Assembly (NCBI GenBank): GCA_023627715.1
Contig: JAMAHW010000124.1
Coordinates: forward strand, 1 to 64,000
From: Periconia sp. R9002
Taxonomy: Eukaryota; Ascomycota; Dothideomycetes; Pleosporales; Periconiaceae
Direction of reading: 5' to 3'
DNA: 64,000 nt
Under the pieces are notes generated by a model. It worked only from the letters and a program-made list of their open reading frames with translations, had not been told where the DNA came from and made no database searches. How positions within the stretch are numbered: position 1 is the first letter of the stretch; every line of letters begins with the position of its first letter. This document shows, one piece after another, positions 20,989 to 30,439 of this stretch. The position numbers were made by a program, and so were the translations under genes.

Positions 20989-21492
20989 TCATGTGGCGCA
21001 CTGCTCGAGGCTATGCGTTGGGCGCCACTCGAGTTCCCGTTTAGCCCTCTCAATTGCTGCGACGCACACTCTGACGTCCCTAGATCTCCGGCCTGCCCGC
21101 TTGATGGGAACTTTCTTTCCCGAGACTAGCTCCATGTTTGTGGCCGCCTCGAGCACGGCCATCTCACGCCCGATCCCCAGATTGGAGGCGCGGAAGCCAG
21201 CTTTGCTGTGCCCCGTCAATGCAGCAATGTGTTCACACGTCACATCAACCATTGTGACAAAGTCACGCATAGCAGTGCCATCGCGTGTCGGCCAGTCGGA
21301 ACCGAAGATGTCGAGGTGCAAGCGCTCGCCGGTAAGGACCTGCACAATCTGATGCGATGTCCCGGGTCGCCTTGCCACCTCGGCCCCTATTGCTGGCGAG
21401 ATTGTGAAGGCAATGAGCATTACAAACTTATGACGCCGCAGTTGAAAGGTCTTGTTGGATACGTGGAGCAGGGTGGGCAGCTGCGCACCCAC
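20989..21492 (-). pseudogene. UDP-glucose 4-epimerase, C-terminal fragment
   Basis: The frame covers the C-terminal half of GALE. It shares with the complete gene at 24186-25478 the blocks DIFGSDWPTRDGTAMRDFV, HSKAGFRASNLGIGREMAVLE, ELVSGKKVPIKRAGRR..DV, CVAAIERAKRELEWRP and LEQCA. The Rossmann N terminus and the Ser-Tyr-Lys catalytic site are absent, so it cannot be an enzyme. The sequence has drifted well away from the complete copy, so the duplication is old or came from another lineage. Confidence 0.85.
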
Positions 21493-21643
21493 GGGGGAAC
21501 AAGCCGTCCAACCCTACGACCACTCAACCAGTAGCTCCTCCCATACACCGCCTAGCTATTCCTGGCAATTGGTACCTTACAATGTAAGAGTACTGTGATT
21601 GGTAGCAGTCACAAGTTAGTGACTGGGATCTACAGGCGGAATT

Positions 21644-21668
21644 AAAAAAAAAAAAAAAAAAAAAAAAA
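21644..21668 (+). repeat. A25 homopolymer
   Basis: A run of 25 A residues. It directly precedes an open protein-like fragment with no start codon. It could mark the junction of an inserted reverse-transcribed copy (poly-A read on the plus strand, element to its left) or be a slippage tract. Length in the assembly is not reliable. Confidence 0.5.
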
Positions 21669-21670
21669 CC

Positions 21671-21838
21671 TACGAGCTAGCGTTGGCACACGGGCTCGGC
21701 CTGCAGGACATGTACGAGAACCAGCAACCCAGCTTTTTCATTGAGAAAGGCATTAAACAAGGCATTGCCTGTCGATTTGTGCGTGATACTGAGTATTGGG
21801 TCAGGCGATATAAATGTGCTGAGGAGAGGGAGACATAG
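21671..21838 (+). pseudogene. Unrecognised C-terminal ORF fragment
   Basis: Fifty-five residues, no start, opening right after the A25 run and ending at TAG 21836-21838 (LALAHGLGLQDMYENQQPS, then KGIKQGIACRFVRDTEYWV). Protein-like, with balanced charge, but I do not recognise it. Confidence 0.3.
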
Positions 21839-22964
21839 TGCTATTTATACTAAGTAGCTAAGACGTAATCATCCCAAAATTTACAAGTTCGTCTATAATG
21901 ATAGAGTCTAGAAAGTTGGCATTTTGCTATCTTGCAATTTGTCGAATCATCTTCGACTATTCCATCTCTTTCAGAGCCCTACTTATGCAATGTCTCGACA
22001 CAAGAACGCCAAATTCATCCCATAGAAAGACAGCCATTTCTTCCTGGCATAACTCAGGTTTTCCGAGCAAGTGCTCCTGCAAAGCCTGCAGCATAAGCGG
22101 CGTGATTTCCCGACGCCTGCCAGCCCATTGAAAAGTGTTCTCGTGCGGCCGAAGCAGTCGATATTTGTTCGTATCGTTGTGATGGTGCGCTCACTACAGC
22201 CAGTGACTGTGATTATATCACCATTGCTCTCTTTACTAACGATCACGTCGTAGATAAGGTTGCGGTCGGCGAGAGAGAGTAGATGCCACACTATTGCTCG
22301 CCGCAGCAGTATTTCACAATTGAGGAATGTATATTCTTTTCAACGAATGAATTCCTGTGTGTAATCGCTGTGTCAATATCAAACGACTTTTGGCTACAAC
22401 ATTGGACTTTCCAAACCCCGAGAATTGGCAACCAACGGCATGTGCTCAGGTCTCTGTTGAACAATAGACATAGAGGCTTGCATTCTCTGCCAATCTGCGA
22501 CTTTGTCTAGATGTATATGTTACTATGCAGTATATTGACTGCCGCGATTTGTGATTTTGGCTGTGTGCCATTATAACATCACTAGCGCCGATTGATGTGC
22601 TTGTTTTATACTCGAGTTACTGTACAGCAGCCTGTTTTGGTACGATCACGTCAGCAATAACCAAAACCAACAATACGACACTATATGCATTGTAACGATG
22701 GGAGGAGGTGTTACTTACTCACATCCCGGATCCTGATGGCGCCATTCCTGCGAGAAGGCCAAGGGGCTGTCCCAATTGCTACATATGGCCCTCGAGCGTC
22801 GGCTTTATGCGAGAATAGCACCGATGGGCAAATTAAAATAGAGCAAAATATAAGATAAGTTCTGCGAGATTTGACCTCGACCTCTTGTGCACTTTCCCTT
22901 AATTATTATTATCTCCTTAGGGTTGGAGGTTACCACTAGACGCATTCGTGTCACATTCTTCCCA
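21839..22964. other. Intergenic stretch, no supported gene
   Basis: Open frames here (for example 21898-22131 plus, 21983-22291 minus) overlap and none is clearly protein-like. The minus frame contains LADRNLIYDVIVSKESNG, which resembles the start of a transposase HTH region, but no second block confirms it. Confidence 0.3.
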
Positions 22965-24079
22965 ATGGTTCATACTCGAATTATGCGATGGCCCTACTGG
23001 AGACTGGGCATGGTAATTGGCACAAATTCCACTTCTCTGCAGCTTGTTCTGACGAGAAAATAGCTTGTTTTGCAAAATGCAACGTTGAGCTTGGTAATGA
23101 CCGACAACTGGTCTTACGTGACCACGTGCTGAAACACAGCAGTTCATGAAAGCTTCAACGATGCAGAGGACGTTAGGAAAACCGCATTCGCTCTCAAGTG
23201 CCGTATTCGCGGCAGAGTTCATCAAATTTACCATCTGCTATGCAATACTGTTATTCCAACAAAAGAAGCATGACACATTACTCGGGGATCACTTGAAACA
23301 AACGCATTACAGCCCCGTGGATTCGAAAGGGTCTGCAGCTTTTGCCATACCTGCTACCGTATATGTTCTCCAAAATTTGTTGCAGTACGTAGGATCCTCA
23401 CATCTCGATGTTGCCACTTATCAACTTGTCTCCCAATTGAAGCTTTTCACGACAGCTATTTGGGGATATCTGTTGCTTGGGCGAAGACTTTCTTACTTGA
23501 AGTGGCTCGGTTTACTCCTTGCTGCTGTGGGAGTATTCGTCAGCCAGGTATCAATTTCGGATGACAGGACCTACCCAGTGGGAGACAGAGCGCTGGGTAT
23601 GCTTAGCATGATGGCCGCTTGTGTCGCGTCTGGTTTTGCAGGCGTTTATACGGAGAAGCTGCTTAAAAGGTCCCAGGAGAACCTACTCGTCTACAGCGCG
23701 CACATGTCGTTCTATTCTCTCCCTGTGACGCTCATCTCGGCCTACGTCATTGATGGTGCCAGAATTTGGCAAGACGGCTTGTTTCAAAACTTCAACGGCA
23801 CAGTCTGGTTCTGCATCTTGTTACAAGTTATCGGCGGATTTCAGGTATCTTGGTGCCTAAAACATAGTGACAGCAACTCTAAAAACTTGGCAGTCAGCGT
23901 CGCTGTTGTTATTTCCGCTCCCGCAGCTGGGTATTTCTTCAATGAACCAGTCACATGGAAGGTATGTCAATCCCCCACTACATTTCCATGCAATTAAATC
24001 TCACTCAATGCTACGATCATAGTTGCTCGTTGGTGGCGTTTTAGTCATGGCGTCCATCTGGGTATTCGTTCGTGGTTGA
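22965..24079 (+). CDS. UDP-galactose-type nucleotide-sugar transporter
   Basis: A Golgi membrane antiporter of the UDP-galactose/CMP-sialate transporter family. My model has four exons: 22965-23012, 23064-23093 (a 30-nt exon encoding LVLQNATLSL), 23143-23961 and 24023-24079, about 317 residues. Exon 2 has a good acceptor (CTGAC branch, AAAATAG) and supplies the family's LxLQNAxL block, which long-ORF prediction would miss. Exon 3 shows SSAVFAAEFIKF, PATVYVLQNLLQYV, LDVATYQLVSQLKLFTTA and GLLLAAVGVFVSQ. Exon 4 supplies the last helix (LLVGGVLVMASIWVFV). Exon 1 is the weakest part. The gene converges on GALE, 107 bp away, so substrate supply and transport sit together. Confidence 0.75.
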
Positions 24080-24185
24080 GGGTATTTAATGACTGAACGA
24101 CCTGACAAATTTTGCCTGCAATGAGATATAAGTTTCTAGTGAATGCCGTTTACAATCATGTACTTGACCAACTCAGTAGCAGGAC

Positions 24186-25478
24186 TCAGTGCTCACTCTC
24201 AATGTCAACTACCCCAACCCAAGGTTCCGTTCTCTCATAAGCATTTTTGATAAAATTCAACATATCACTCGCGCACCTCTCGATTGTCGTCATTGGCCTC
24301 CAACCTAACTCCCTTTCTGCCCGCTCCGTTGCTGCCACGCATACGCCAACGTCCCCGAGCCGCCTCCCGGCCCATCTGATAGGAATCCGGCATCCCGATA
24401 CTAGCTGTACGCTAGACACTACCTCTAGCACCGTAGCTCCACGCCCGCTGCCCAAATTATACGCCCGGAATCCAGCATTGGGGCGCTTTGCAATCGCGTC
24501 CACGTGCCCGCGAGCCACATCCAGCACGTGCACGAAGTCGCGCACTGCGGTTCCATCCCGAGTCGCCCAGTCGCAACCGAAGACATCTAAGTACTGGCGG
24601 TCGCGGATGAGCACCTGGGCGATCATTGCGAATAGGTTTGCAGGGCACCTGCGTGGATCCTCGCCCAGTAGGCCGGATGGGTGGCACCCGACCGGGTTGA
24701 AGTAGCGCAGTGCTGTAATGTTCCAGGCAGGATCGGCGGCAGCAATATCGGCAAGAATAGCCTCCGCAAAATACTTCGTGCGAGCATAAGGAGAAGTAAG
24801 GACCTCCACAGAAATATCGTTGGAAGGCCCCTGGTGATGCACGACAAGGTCTTCGTCGAGAGGGATGCCCGCGTTGCCTTTGGCGCCATAGACGGCGGCA
24901 GAGGACGCCATGACAAAACGCATAATGTGGTGCTTCTGCAGGAGAAGGAGCAGATCTACCAGTCCGCCCACGTTGTTCTCATAGTACCGAAGAGGGTCGG
25001 CAATGGACTCGGCAATATTCTTGTAGGCCGCAAGATGGATCACAGCCGTAATGCGGGATCGGTGCATCGGCGGCAGCTTCGTAGTTTCAAAATGTGGACT
25101 TATTTCATTCAAAGACGACGATACCAGCGAAAGCGATACTGGTGATGTTTCGTCGTAAAAGTTTAACAGAGCCGCCATCTCGGAGCTGCGATAGTCGACA
25201 TTGTGGAAATGCAACTCTGGCATCTTTCGTGCGGCGGATTTGCAATTCTGTGCTGCTAACTCCCTGAGACACGATAGGACTGAATCTGAGTCGCGGAGGT
25301 TGTCGACTATGATGACGTTGAAACCCTCGTCAAGCAGCGTCAGCGCGGTATGGGAGCCAATATAGCCGAGTCCGCCAATAACTAGGATGAACCGTTTGTT
25401 ACGGCGGGTGGAGGATGGGATATTATCATCCGCCCTAGGTAGCGTCTGTAGAGGATTGAGGGAGGATATGGACGACAT
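24186..25478 (-). CDS. GALE: UDP-glucose 4-epimerase
   Basis: Interconverts UDP-glucose and UDP-galactose in the cytosol (Leloir pathway), using bound NAD. It is a 430-residue single-exon ORF. The NAD-binding motif is GGLGYIGSHTAL (about residue 35-46). The catalytic region has SSAAVYG and the Tyr-x3-Lys motif in YARTKYFAEAIL. The substrate region shows ALRYFNPVGCHPSG, VFGCDWATRDGTAVRDFVHV and YNLGSGRGATVLE. An N-terminal 25-residue extension and an insert near residue 105-130 make it longer than the usual 340-370. All catalytic residues I can identify are present, so it looks functional. A decayed second copy of its C-terminal half lies at 20989-21492. Confidence 0.92.
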   Translation of the reverse strand: MSSISSLNPLQTLPRADDNIPSSTRRNKRFILVIGGLGYIGSHTALTLLDEGFNVIIVDNLRDSDSVLSCLRELAAQNCKSAARKMPELHFHNVDYRSSEMAALLNFYDETSPVSLSLVSSSLNEISPHFETTKLPPMHRSRITAVIHLAAYKNIAESIADPLRYYENNVGGLVDLLLLLQKHHIMRFVMASSAAVYGAKGNAGIPLDEDLVVHHQGPSNDISVEVLTSPYARTKYFAEAILADIAAADPAWNITALRYFNPVGCHPSGLLGEDPRRCPANLFAMIAQVLIRDRQYLDVFGCDWATRDGTAVRDFVHVLDVARGHVDAIAKRPNAGFRAYNLGSGRGATVLEVVSSVQLVSGCRIPIRWAGRRLGDVGVCVAATERAERELGWRPMTTIERCASDMLNFIKNAYERTEPWVGVVDIESEH

Positions 25479-25915
25479 AGAAGGACGATGATGATGCGAG
25501 AAACCGTTGGTGATGTAAGGACCGAGCTGAACTCAAAGAGTTGTGAAGTACAGCTTCTCTGTACCAAGACATAAGCGAAATGTCTATACATGGCAATGCA
25601 TCCCGGTGCGTGACAATGCATAACAGTGCGGTCGCGAGGATCACAATCCGGAGTACTCAGGGATCATTCCCTCGCAGGTGAATAATCCGTCCCTACCGCT
25701 CACAGCACCCTTTGCGCACAAGGATTGGGACTACTGCTTACACTGCCGAAAGGCGGTGTAAGGTGATTAGAGTTTAAAGTTAACATGCATAATCCCTTGA
25801 GAAAGTATAAACACTCCGGCAATATTTATCTACGTTAGAATCCGGCATTCTCTTTTGAAATAATCTCTGCAACGGGCCTGCTTTTATCTTTTGCCAAAGC
25901 TATCGGTTTATAGCG

Positions 25916-26796
25916 ATGACTGGTTGTCGACATTCATATCTTGCCCTCGCCATTCCTGGCCTGGTACTTTGTATCGTACTCAAGCTTCTTCTCGACTCAT
26001 CCGGCGAAAGCTGGGAATCAATCGGGGTTTCGAGCGAAGTAACTCTTGTCACGGCATGGTATCCACATCCAGGTTATAATCCCAAATATCCGAACGAGAG
26101 TCTGTACCGCACTTGGGTACAAGCTCTCTTGAGCCGCATTCATACACCGCTTATGGTTTATACGCCTACTTCCGAAGCCGAGTTTTTACGTTCTTCGAGA
26201 CCGCCCGGGCTGCCGATGTTGCTGAACCATTCATATAACAATGTATGGGATGTGCCTCATCTCACGCCTCTCGTACATTCATTTCACACCGACCAGCGGG
26301 TATTAGCAATCACTAGCGACGATCCGGATGCACCCGAAGATACCGGCCATATGTACGGCGTCTGGAATGCAAAGGTGTTCTTTCTTCAGAATACGGCACA
26401 ACTGAACCCGTTCAATTCTTCCTACTTCTTTTGGTTAGACGTCGCCACATCCTTGCCCTACAATGGCTCCCTGGCAGCATGGCCAGATGTGGACAGGATA
26501 AAACATCTACTTTCAACATCTAGAGGATGGCAGGACAAGTTGTTGGTGAATGCTCGTGACGCCAAACCATGCTACGAGCCAGAGACTTTTCAAGATCGGA
26601 ATGCCCCATTATCGCGCAGCATAGCAGGTGCGTTAAAAATTCGCATTCCAGTCACAATCACTACTAACACATGCTAGGGGTCTTTTTTGGGGGATCTAAG
26701 AAATCGATTGATTGGCTGGCAGATGAATACTACCGAAGGATGAGGCACTACCACTCGATGGGCGAGTTAACTGAGAAGCCTTTCGTCGATTTCTAA
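25916..26796 (+). pseudogene. HtrL/YibB-like glycosyltransferase-type protein, 3' truncated
   Basis: Starts with a signal anchor (residues about 8-24, LALAIPGLVLCIVLKLLL), then a lumenal domain: VTLVTAWYPHPG, NESLYRTWVQALLSRI, PLMVYTP, and later SYFFWLDVA. This pattern resembles the HtrL/YibB family found in fungi. Exon 1 ends at 26627; a 50-bp intron (GTGCGT ... CTACTAACACATGCTAG) joins to 26678, giving GGVFFGGSKKSIDW. The gene runs into repeat R2 at about 26768, and the fused frame stops at 26796, so the expected C-terminal block is lost. The break point is a clean repeat junction, not gradual decay. The family name is moderately sure; the truncation is clear. Confidence 0.6.
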
Positions 26797-27665
26797 TATC
26801 TCTCCTTTTATTGGCTCAAACCAAGATCCGCTCTATCTTTTTCAAGGCGGTTGATTGCGTTACTGTATACGCGGCCCGCTGTTGTTTCAACGCGTGCTCG
26901 CGCACGGATTTTGGTGAGGTAGCCAGAGCCGTGGTGGAACACGTTAGCGTTGCGCGCTATGCTGCAAGGCTTCGGAAGCTAACGCCTTCAGCAACGAGTC
27001 CAGCGTGGCCGTCGAGGATCTCGTGAAGGAATATGATCACGCTCGTGAACGCAGATAGCGGTGAGCACTTCAAGACAATGTGCTTGTCACACGAAGAACG
27101 TCATAACGAGCCTCGGTGCATCAGTAGGACTTAAATCAGTAAGATTTGTAAATGCATGCGTGTTCATGCACGCCAGTGTCGCTAAGCTTAGGTACATTTA
27201 CACAAACAGCCCCACTTACAGTTATAGTTTGACAAGATCAAAGCGGTGCATGGATCAGATCGCTCACAGATGCATCTTGATCCAGTCACGGCTATTGCTT
27301 ACACCAGCTATGCGTTGTAGGGGGATGGCGCGCAACGCTAACCCTACTGCACTTGTCTTTATTCCCCTCAATCACACGTCTTACCAGCTTGTCATAGGTT
27401 TCGCCCCCGGACGAAGTCGTACACAAAATGGCTGGCAGACGGGTTGATGCGCCCGAGCGGGATGTTTGGACCCCTGCCAATCTAGAGCTTAGAGCTGGGC
27501 CGATGTGCGTGTACACGCGTGTACAGTCGCTAGCAAATGCGGCTTTACCATTGCACACAGACGCAACGCTGTAAGCTGCCATCAAATGTGCTTAGCTTTC
27601 CCTGCTGTGCACAGTTTAGCGCCGACTGTTGTTTTGCTGAGCAATGATAGTCAATGAATGAAACA
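26768..27665 (-). repeat. Repeat R2, copy A (truncated)
   Basis: Read on the minus strand this matches 50880-51850 and, over part of its length, 62990-63770. Shared phrases include GGTTTCGCCCCCGGACGAAG / its complement, GCCGTGACTGGATCAAGATG and CGAGTCCAGCGTGGCCGTCG. It starts inside the element relative to copies B and C, exactly where the glycosyltransferase-like gene ends, and runs straight into R1 copy 2 at about 27665. Confidence 0.8.
26943..27342. mobile_element. MITE-like element inside R2, copy A
   Basis: About 400 bp bounded by GTTAGCGTTGCGCGC (26943-26957) and its exact complement GCGCGCAACGCTAAC (27328-27342). The same bounded segment occurs at 51205-51592 and 63107-63510. The end sequence with its TTAGCG start is reminiscent of hAT-type termini, but no clear target-site duplication is visible. 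Confidence 0.65.
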
Positions 27666-28365
27666 CAGACTGGCCCTGCAGCGGTCTCATATTGCGAGTC
27701 AGCTGTACTGTACGCGTAATGCGTGAATGCAAAGCTGTTACATGGATGAGCAGGGATTCTGAGTTTCCCAATCACCCAGCGATGCATGTCGCCACGTCTA
27801 AGGCAAACCGGCCAGATGATACCTCCGATGGTTCAACATAGAGTAGGCCGATCTACTCCGCGCAAGGAAGGAAGAAGTGGATCCGTACGTGCAGGGGACG
27901 CAGTTCAGTAGTGAAATGCGAGTTTGTTCTCCAGCCAGCAGTTGACAAGAACGCTGAACATGACTTTATTCGTTTCCTGAGGTGCATGACAAGATGCTGG
28001 CAGGATCGTGTAGCTCCGAGGACGACGTTTCTCTCGTATTTGTGAAAATCCAGAAGTACATGGCTTCCGAGGTGGGTCAGAGTTACTGTCAAATTGGGGA
28101 TCCCCCACGCGGTTGATAGCAGCATTCTAGGGCGGTGAAGAAAGAGAATGGTAGGAGGAGGCATACAGTAGGAGCCCAGTAGCTACATGCTTGTCGAAAA
28201 GTAGTCTAGCATTGCTAATTTATTTCCCCGCACTATGAGCGGACAAAATTTCTTCATCCGTAGCGTGATGGCGTCAGCTACTTACTGCTTAAGAGAATTG
28301 GATCACTCGTTCATATCTGAGTCGACTAGGGACTCGCCGCAGTGATCATCTCTACAAAACTTTCA
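27666..28365 (-). repeat. Repeat R1, copy 2
   Basis: Minus-strand copy of R1 (see 18935 and 49480). Similarity with copy 3 runs past GGCGTCAGCTACTTACTGCT, GTCGACTAGGGACTCG and TCATCTCTAC.AAACTTTCATAC to about 28365. It ends 226 bp before the start of the tandem-intron gene. Confidence 0.8.
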
Positions 28366-28528
28366 TACCTGCAACCCGCGAACTATACGATCAGATCTAG
28401 AACTCATGCTAATACAAGTGCTGACATTGGTATAGAATAACAGGGAGCTTGGACCATAAGTGTGTAGGATAAGAAGACCTCATTCTGCACAACTGTTGCC
28501 AAAACATCCACAACAGACTGTTCATTCA

Positions 28529-28537
28529 CTATATATT
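28529..28537 (+). promoter_or_regulatory. Possible TATA box of the tandem-intron gene
   Basis: CTATATATT, about 55-60 bp upstream of the ATG at 28591, in an otherwise ordinary leader without upstream ATG. Pattern match only. Confidence 0.35.
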
Positions 28538-28590
28538 CTAACCAGCTCATTGTACAGCTGCTGAATTTACGAACTTGTATCATCATAACT

Positions 28591-29360
28591 ATGCGAACTC
28601 TTGCGATCTTTATTGCCACAATGGTAATTCCAGCAATTGGGGGACCTGTAGCCCCACCTGGCCAACTTCCTACGCTCGACCAACGCCAGACTGTGAGTGG
28701 TTCTCCCTGTCCTGTGCTGGGTACTTGCACGGTATTGGCTAATGCCTGGCATGATCTCGTTGATGGTATAGTGTGTAAGTGGTTCACTCTGTCCTGTGCT
28801 ATATCTGCACGGTATTGGTCAATGACTGACTTGGTTTTGCTTCTGATATAGACCGTAAGTGATTCGCCCTGTCCTGTGTTAAGGACCTGTAGAGTTGGCT
28901 AATATCTGACGTGGTTCTGCTGGTGGTGTAGTGTGTAAGTGGTATTCCCCATCCTGTATTAAGGAATTGCACGGTATTGGCTAATTTCTGACGTGGTTCT
29001 GCTGGTGGCGTAGGTCGTAAGTGGCTCTCCCTGTCCTGTATTAAGGACTTGCACGGTATTGGCTAATGGCTGACGGAGCCTTTCTGGTGTAGCCTGTAAG
29101 TGGTTCTCCCTGTCGTGTCCTATCCTGTATACTTGCGTGGTATTGGCTAATGGCTGACGTGGTCTCGCTGGTGGTATAGTGCGTAAGTGGTTTTCCCTGT
29201 CCTGTGTCAAGGACTTGCACGGTATTGGCTAAATATGACGTGATTTATCTTGGTGGTGTAGGGTGTAAGTGGTCCTCCCTGTCTTATATTATAGGCTTCC
29301 ACTCTCTTGGCTGATGGCTGACGTATCCTCCTCTTGATCTAGCCAGAAAAGGCAGCTTAA
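28591..29360 (+). CDS. Secreted Cys-rich micropeptide gene with seven 3-nt exons
   Basis: Exon 1 (28591-28692) encodes a signal peptide (MRTLAIFIATMVIPAIG) and a Pro-rich stretch to RQT. Then come eight intron-like units of 76-84 bp separated by exactly 3 nt: TGT 28772-28774, ACC 28852-28854, TGT 28932-28934, GTC 29014-29016, CCT 29093-29095, TGC 29180-29182 and GGT 29262-29264. The last exon (29343-29360) encodes PEKAA and a stop. Full splicing adds C-T-C-V-P-C-G and yields 46 residues. Every unit has GTAAGT (GTGAGT in the first), a CTAAT/CTGAC-type branch region and a TAG acceptor. All junctions are phase 0, so any exon may be skipped without changing frame. Role unknown: a secreted Cys-rich or processed peptide is likely. 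That the units are spliced is inference; that they are tandem, related and intron-shaped is directly visible. Confidence 0.6.
28693..29342 (+). repeat. Tandem array of eight intron-like units
   Basis: Unit boundaries are 28693-28771, 28775-28851, 28855-28931, 28935-29013, 29017-29092, 29096-29179, 29183-29261 and 29265-29342. The shared core is GTAAGTGGTTCTCCCTGTCC, then ACTTGCACGGTATTGGCTAA, then GCTGACGTGG and a TAG end. Units 4, 5 and 6 are closest; unit 8 and unit 1 are most diverged. The body of the units varies while donor, branch region and acceptor hold. Confidence 0.9.
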
Positions 29361-29759
29361 GCCTACTTCATCATAAGCAAATTCGGCGATACCTAAGGAG
29401 AAGCAGGTGCTCCATCTTAAATTTCATTTATGAGTACTAATTACTTCTCAGTACCTATCATCGCCTTCTGGAATTGGTCTGTGTAGTATTGATATCTGGG
29501 AGTCTAGTTGCGCGCGTGTGCGCAGAGTGATTAAACGAAATAAGAGCGTTGAGGAAGTCATTCTTTTGCTTGGATTTTATCTTGTTATTCGACTTCGGGT
29601 TGGGTTGTTAGATGAAAGACAATCTATTCTCCTCACTCTACATTTGTATCCATGAACTAAGGAAACTGATAGGTTATAACGTACATGCATAGCGAGCGAC
29701 GCATTTTGCCCCACTTTTATACTCTTCCTCTTTACACCTACTTTTCTCTACATACAGAT

Positions 29760-30260
29760 ATGAGTTCGTTTTTAGACAAAAGCTGCATTTCCCTTGCAAA
29801 TAAAGCTCTTGAAAGAGGCCCTAAATTCTCCGTACGAAAGGCAGCTTCTCTATAATGTTCCTGAAGCAACGCTCCGTCACCGACGCGCTGGACGACTACC
29901 ACGACGTGAAAAGCGTGCAAATTTAATGAAGATGACTATGTTAGAGGAAAGAGTGATTCTTGAACGAATTGTTGACGTAGTTGATCGGGGATTTCCGCCG
30001 CGACGCGAAAATGTGCGAAATATGGCTGATTCTCTTCTCGGGGTACGTCTTCTCGGGGTACGCGACGCGACGCGTGTCGGACCGCGATGGGTGGGAAACT
30101 TTGTACGACGCCAACGCGACCTAACAATGCACTTCCGACGCCGAATCGACTATCCGAGGGCACTATATGAAGACCCTGGGATTATTTGCGCTTGGTTCGC
30201 GCTCGCACGGAACACAGTTGCGAAATACGGTATTCTTCAGTCGGATATTGTCGCACTTTT
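29760..30260 (+). pseudogene. Fot/pogo-like transposase, N-terminal fragment
   Basis: From ATG 29760 the frame gives LANKALERGPKFSVRKAASL and then a stop; the next frame continues without loss as YNVPEATLRHRRAGR, the psq-type HTH. A CENP-B-type HTH follows (MLEERVILERIVDVVDRG, then VRNMADSLL and VGNFVRRQ). The region ends near KYGILQSDI, just before the first catalytic Asp, where OrsD-like DNA takes over. It is a different element from the one at 7.4 kb. Confidence 0.75.
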
Positions 30261-30439
30261 GCATGCGTGAGGTCGTTGTTCACACCAAAAATCAGTGAAT
30301 ACGGTATATTGTGTGTGATCGAGTGTGATGTATGTATGATCACCTTAGCCATTGCTTCTATTCAGGAAGCACAGCAGGCTTACTAATACAGCTAGTTCTC
30401 GCACGTGCTCACAACAGTGCCTGGCCTGCGACACCAAAC

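Noticed and set aside
28591..28851. 86-residue read-through ORF from the signal peptide into the first array units
   Set aside because: It needs retention of two units with good donor and acceptor sites, and its tail repeats with the array. Splicing gives a more coherent protein.
28959..29210. 83-residue minus-strand ORF across the intron array
   Set aside because: It is a by-product of the tandem repeat: its sequence repeats with the units and has no start context or homology I can see.
28693..29342. CRISPR-like array (regular repeats of about 80 bp)
   Set aside because: The gene content is fungal, the 3-bp spacers are far too short, and each unit carries intron signals at its ends in register with a reading frame.
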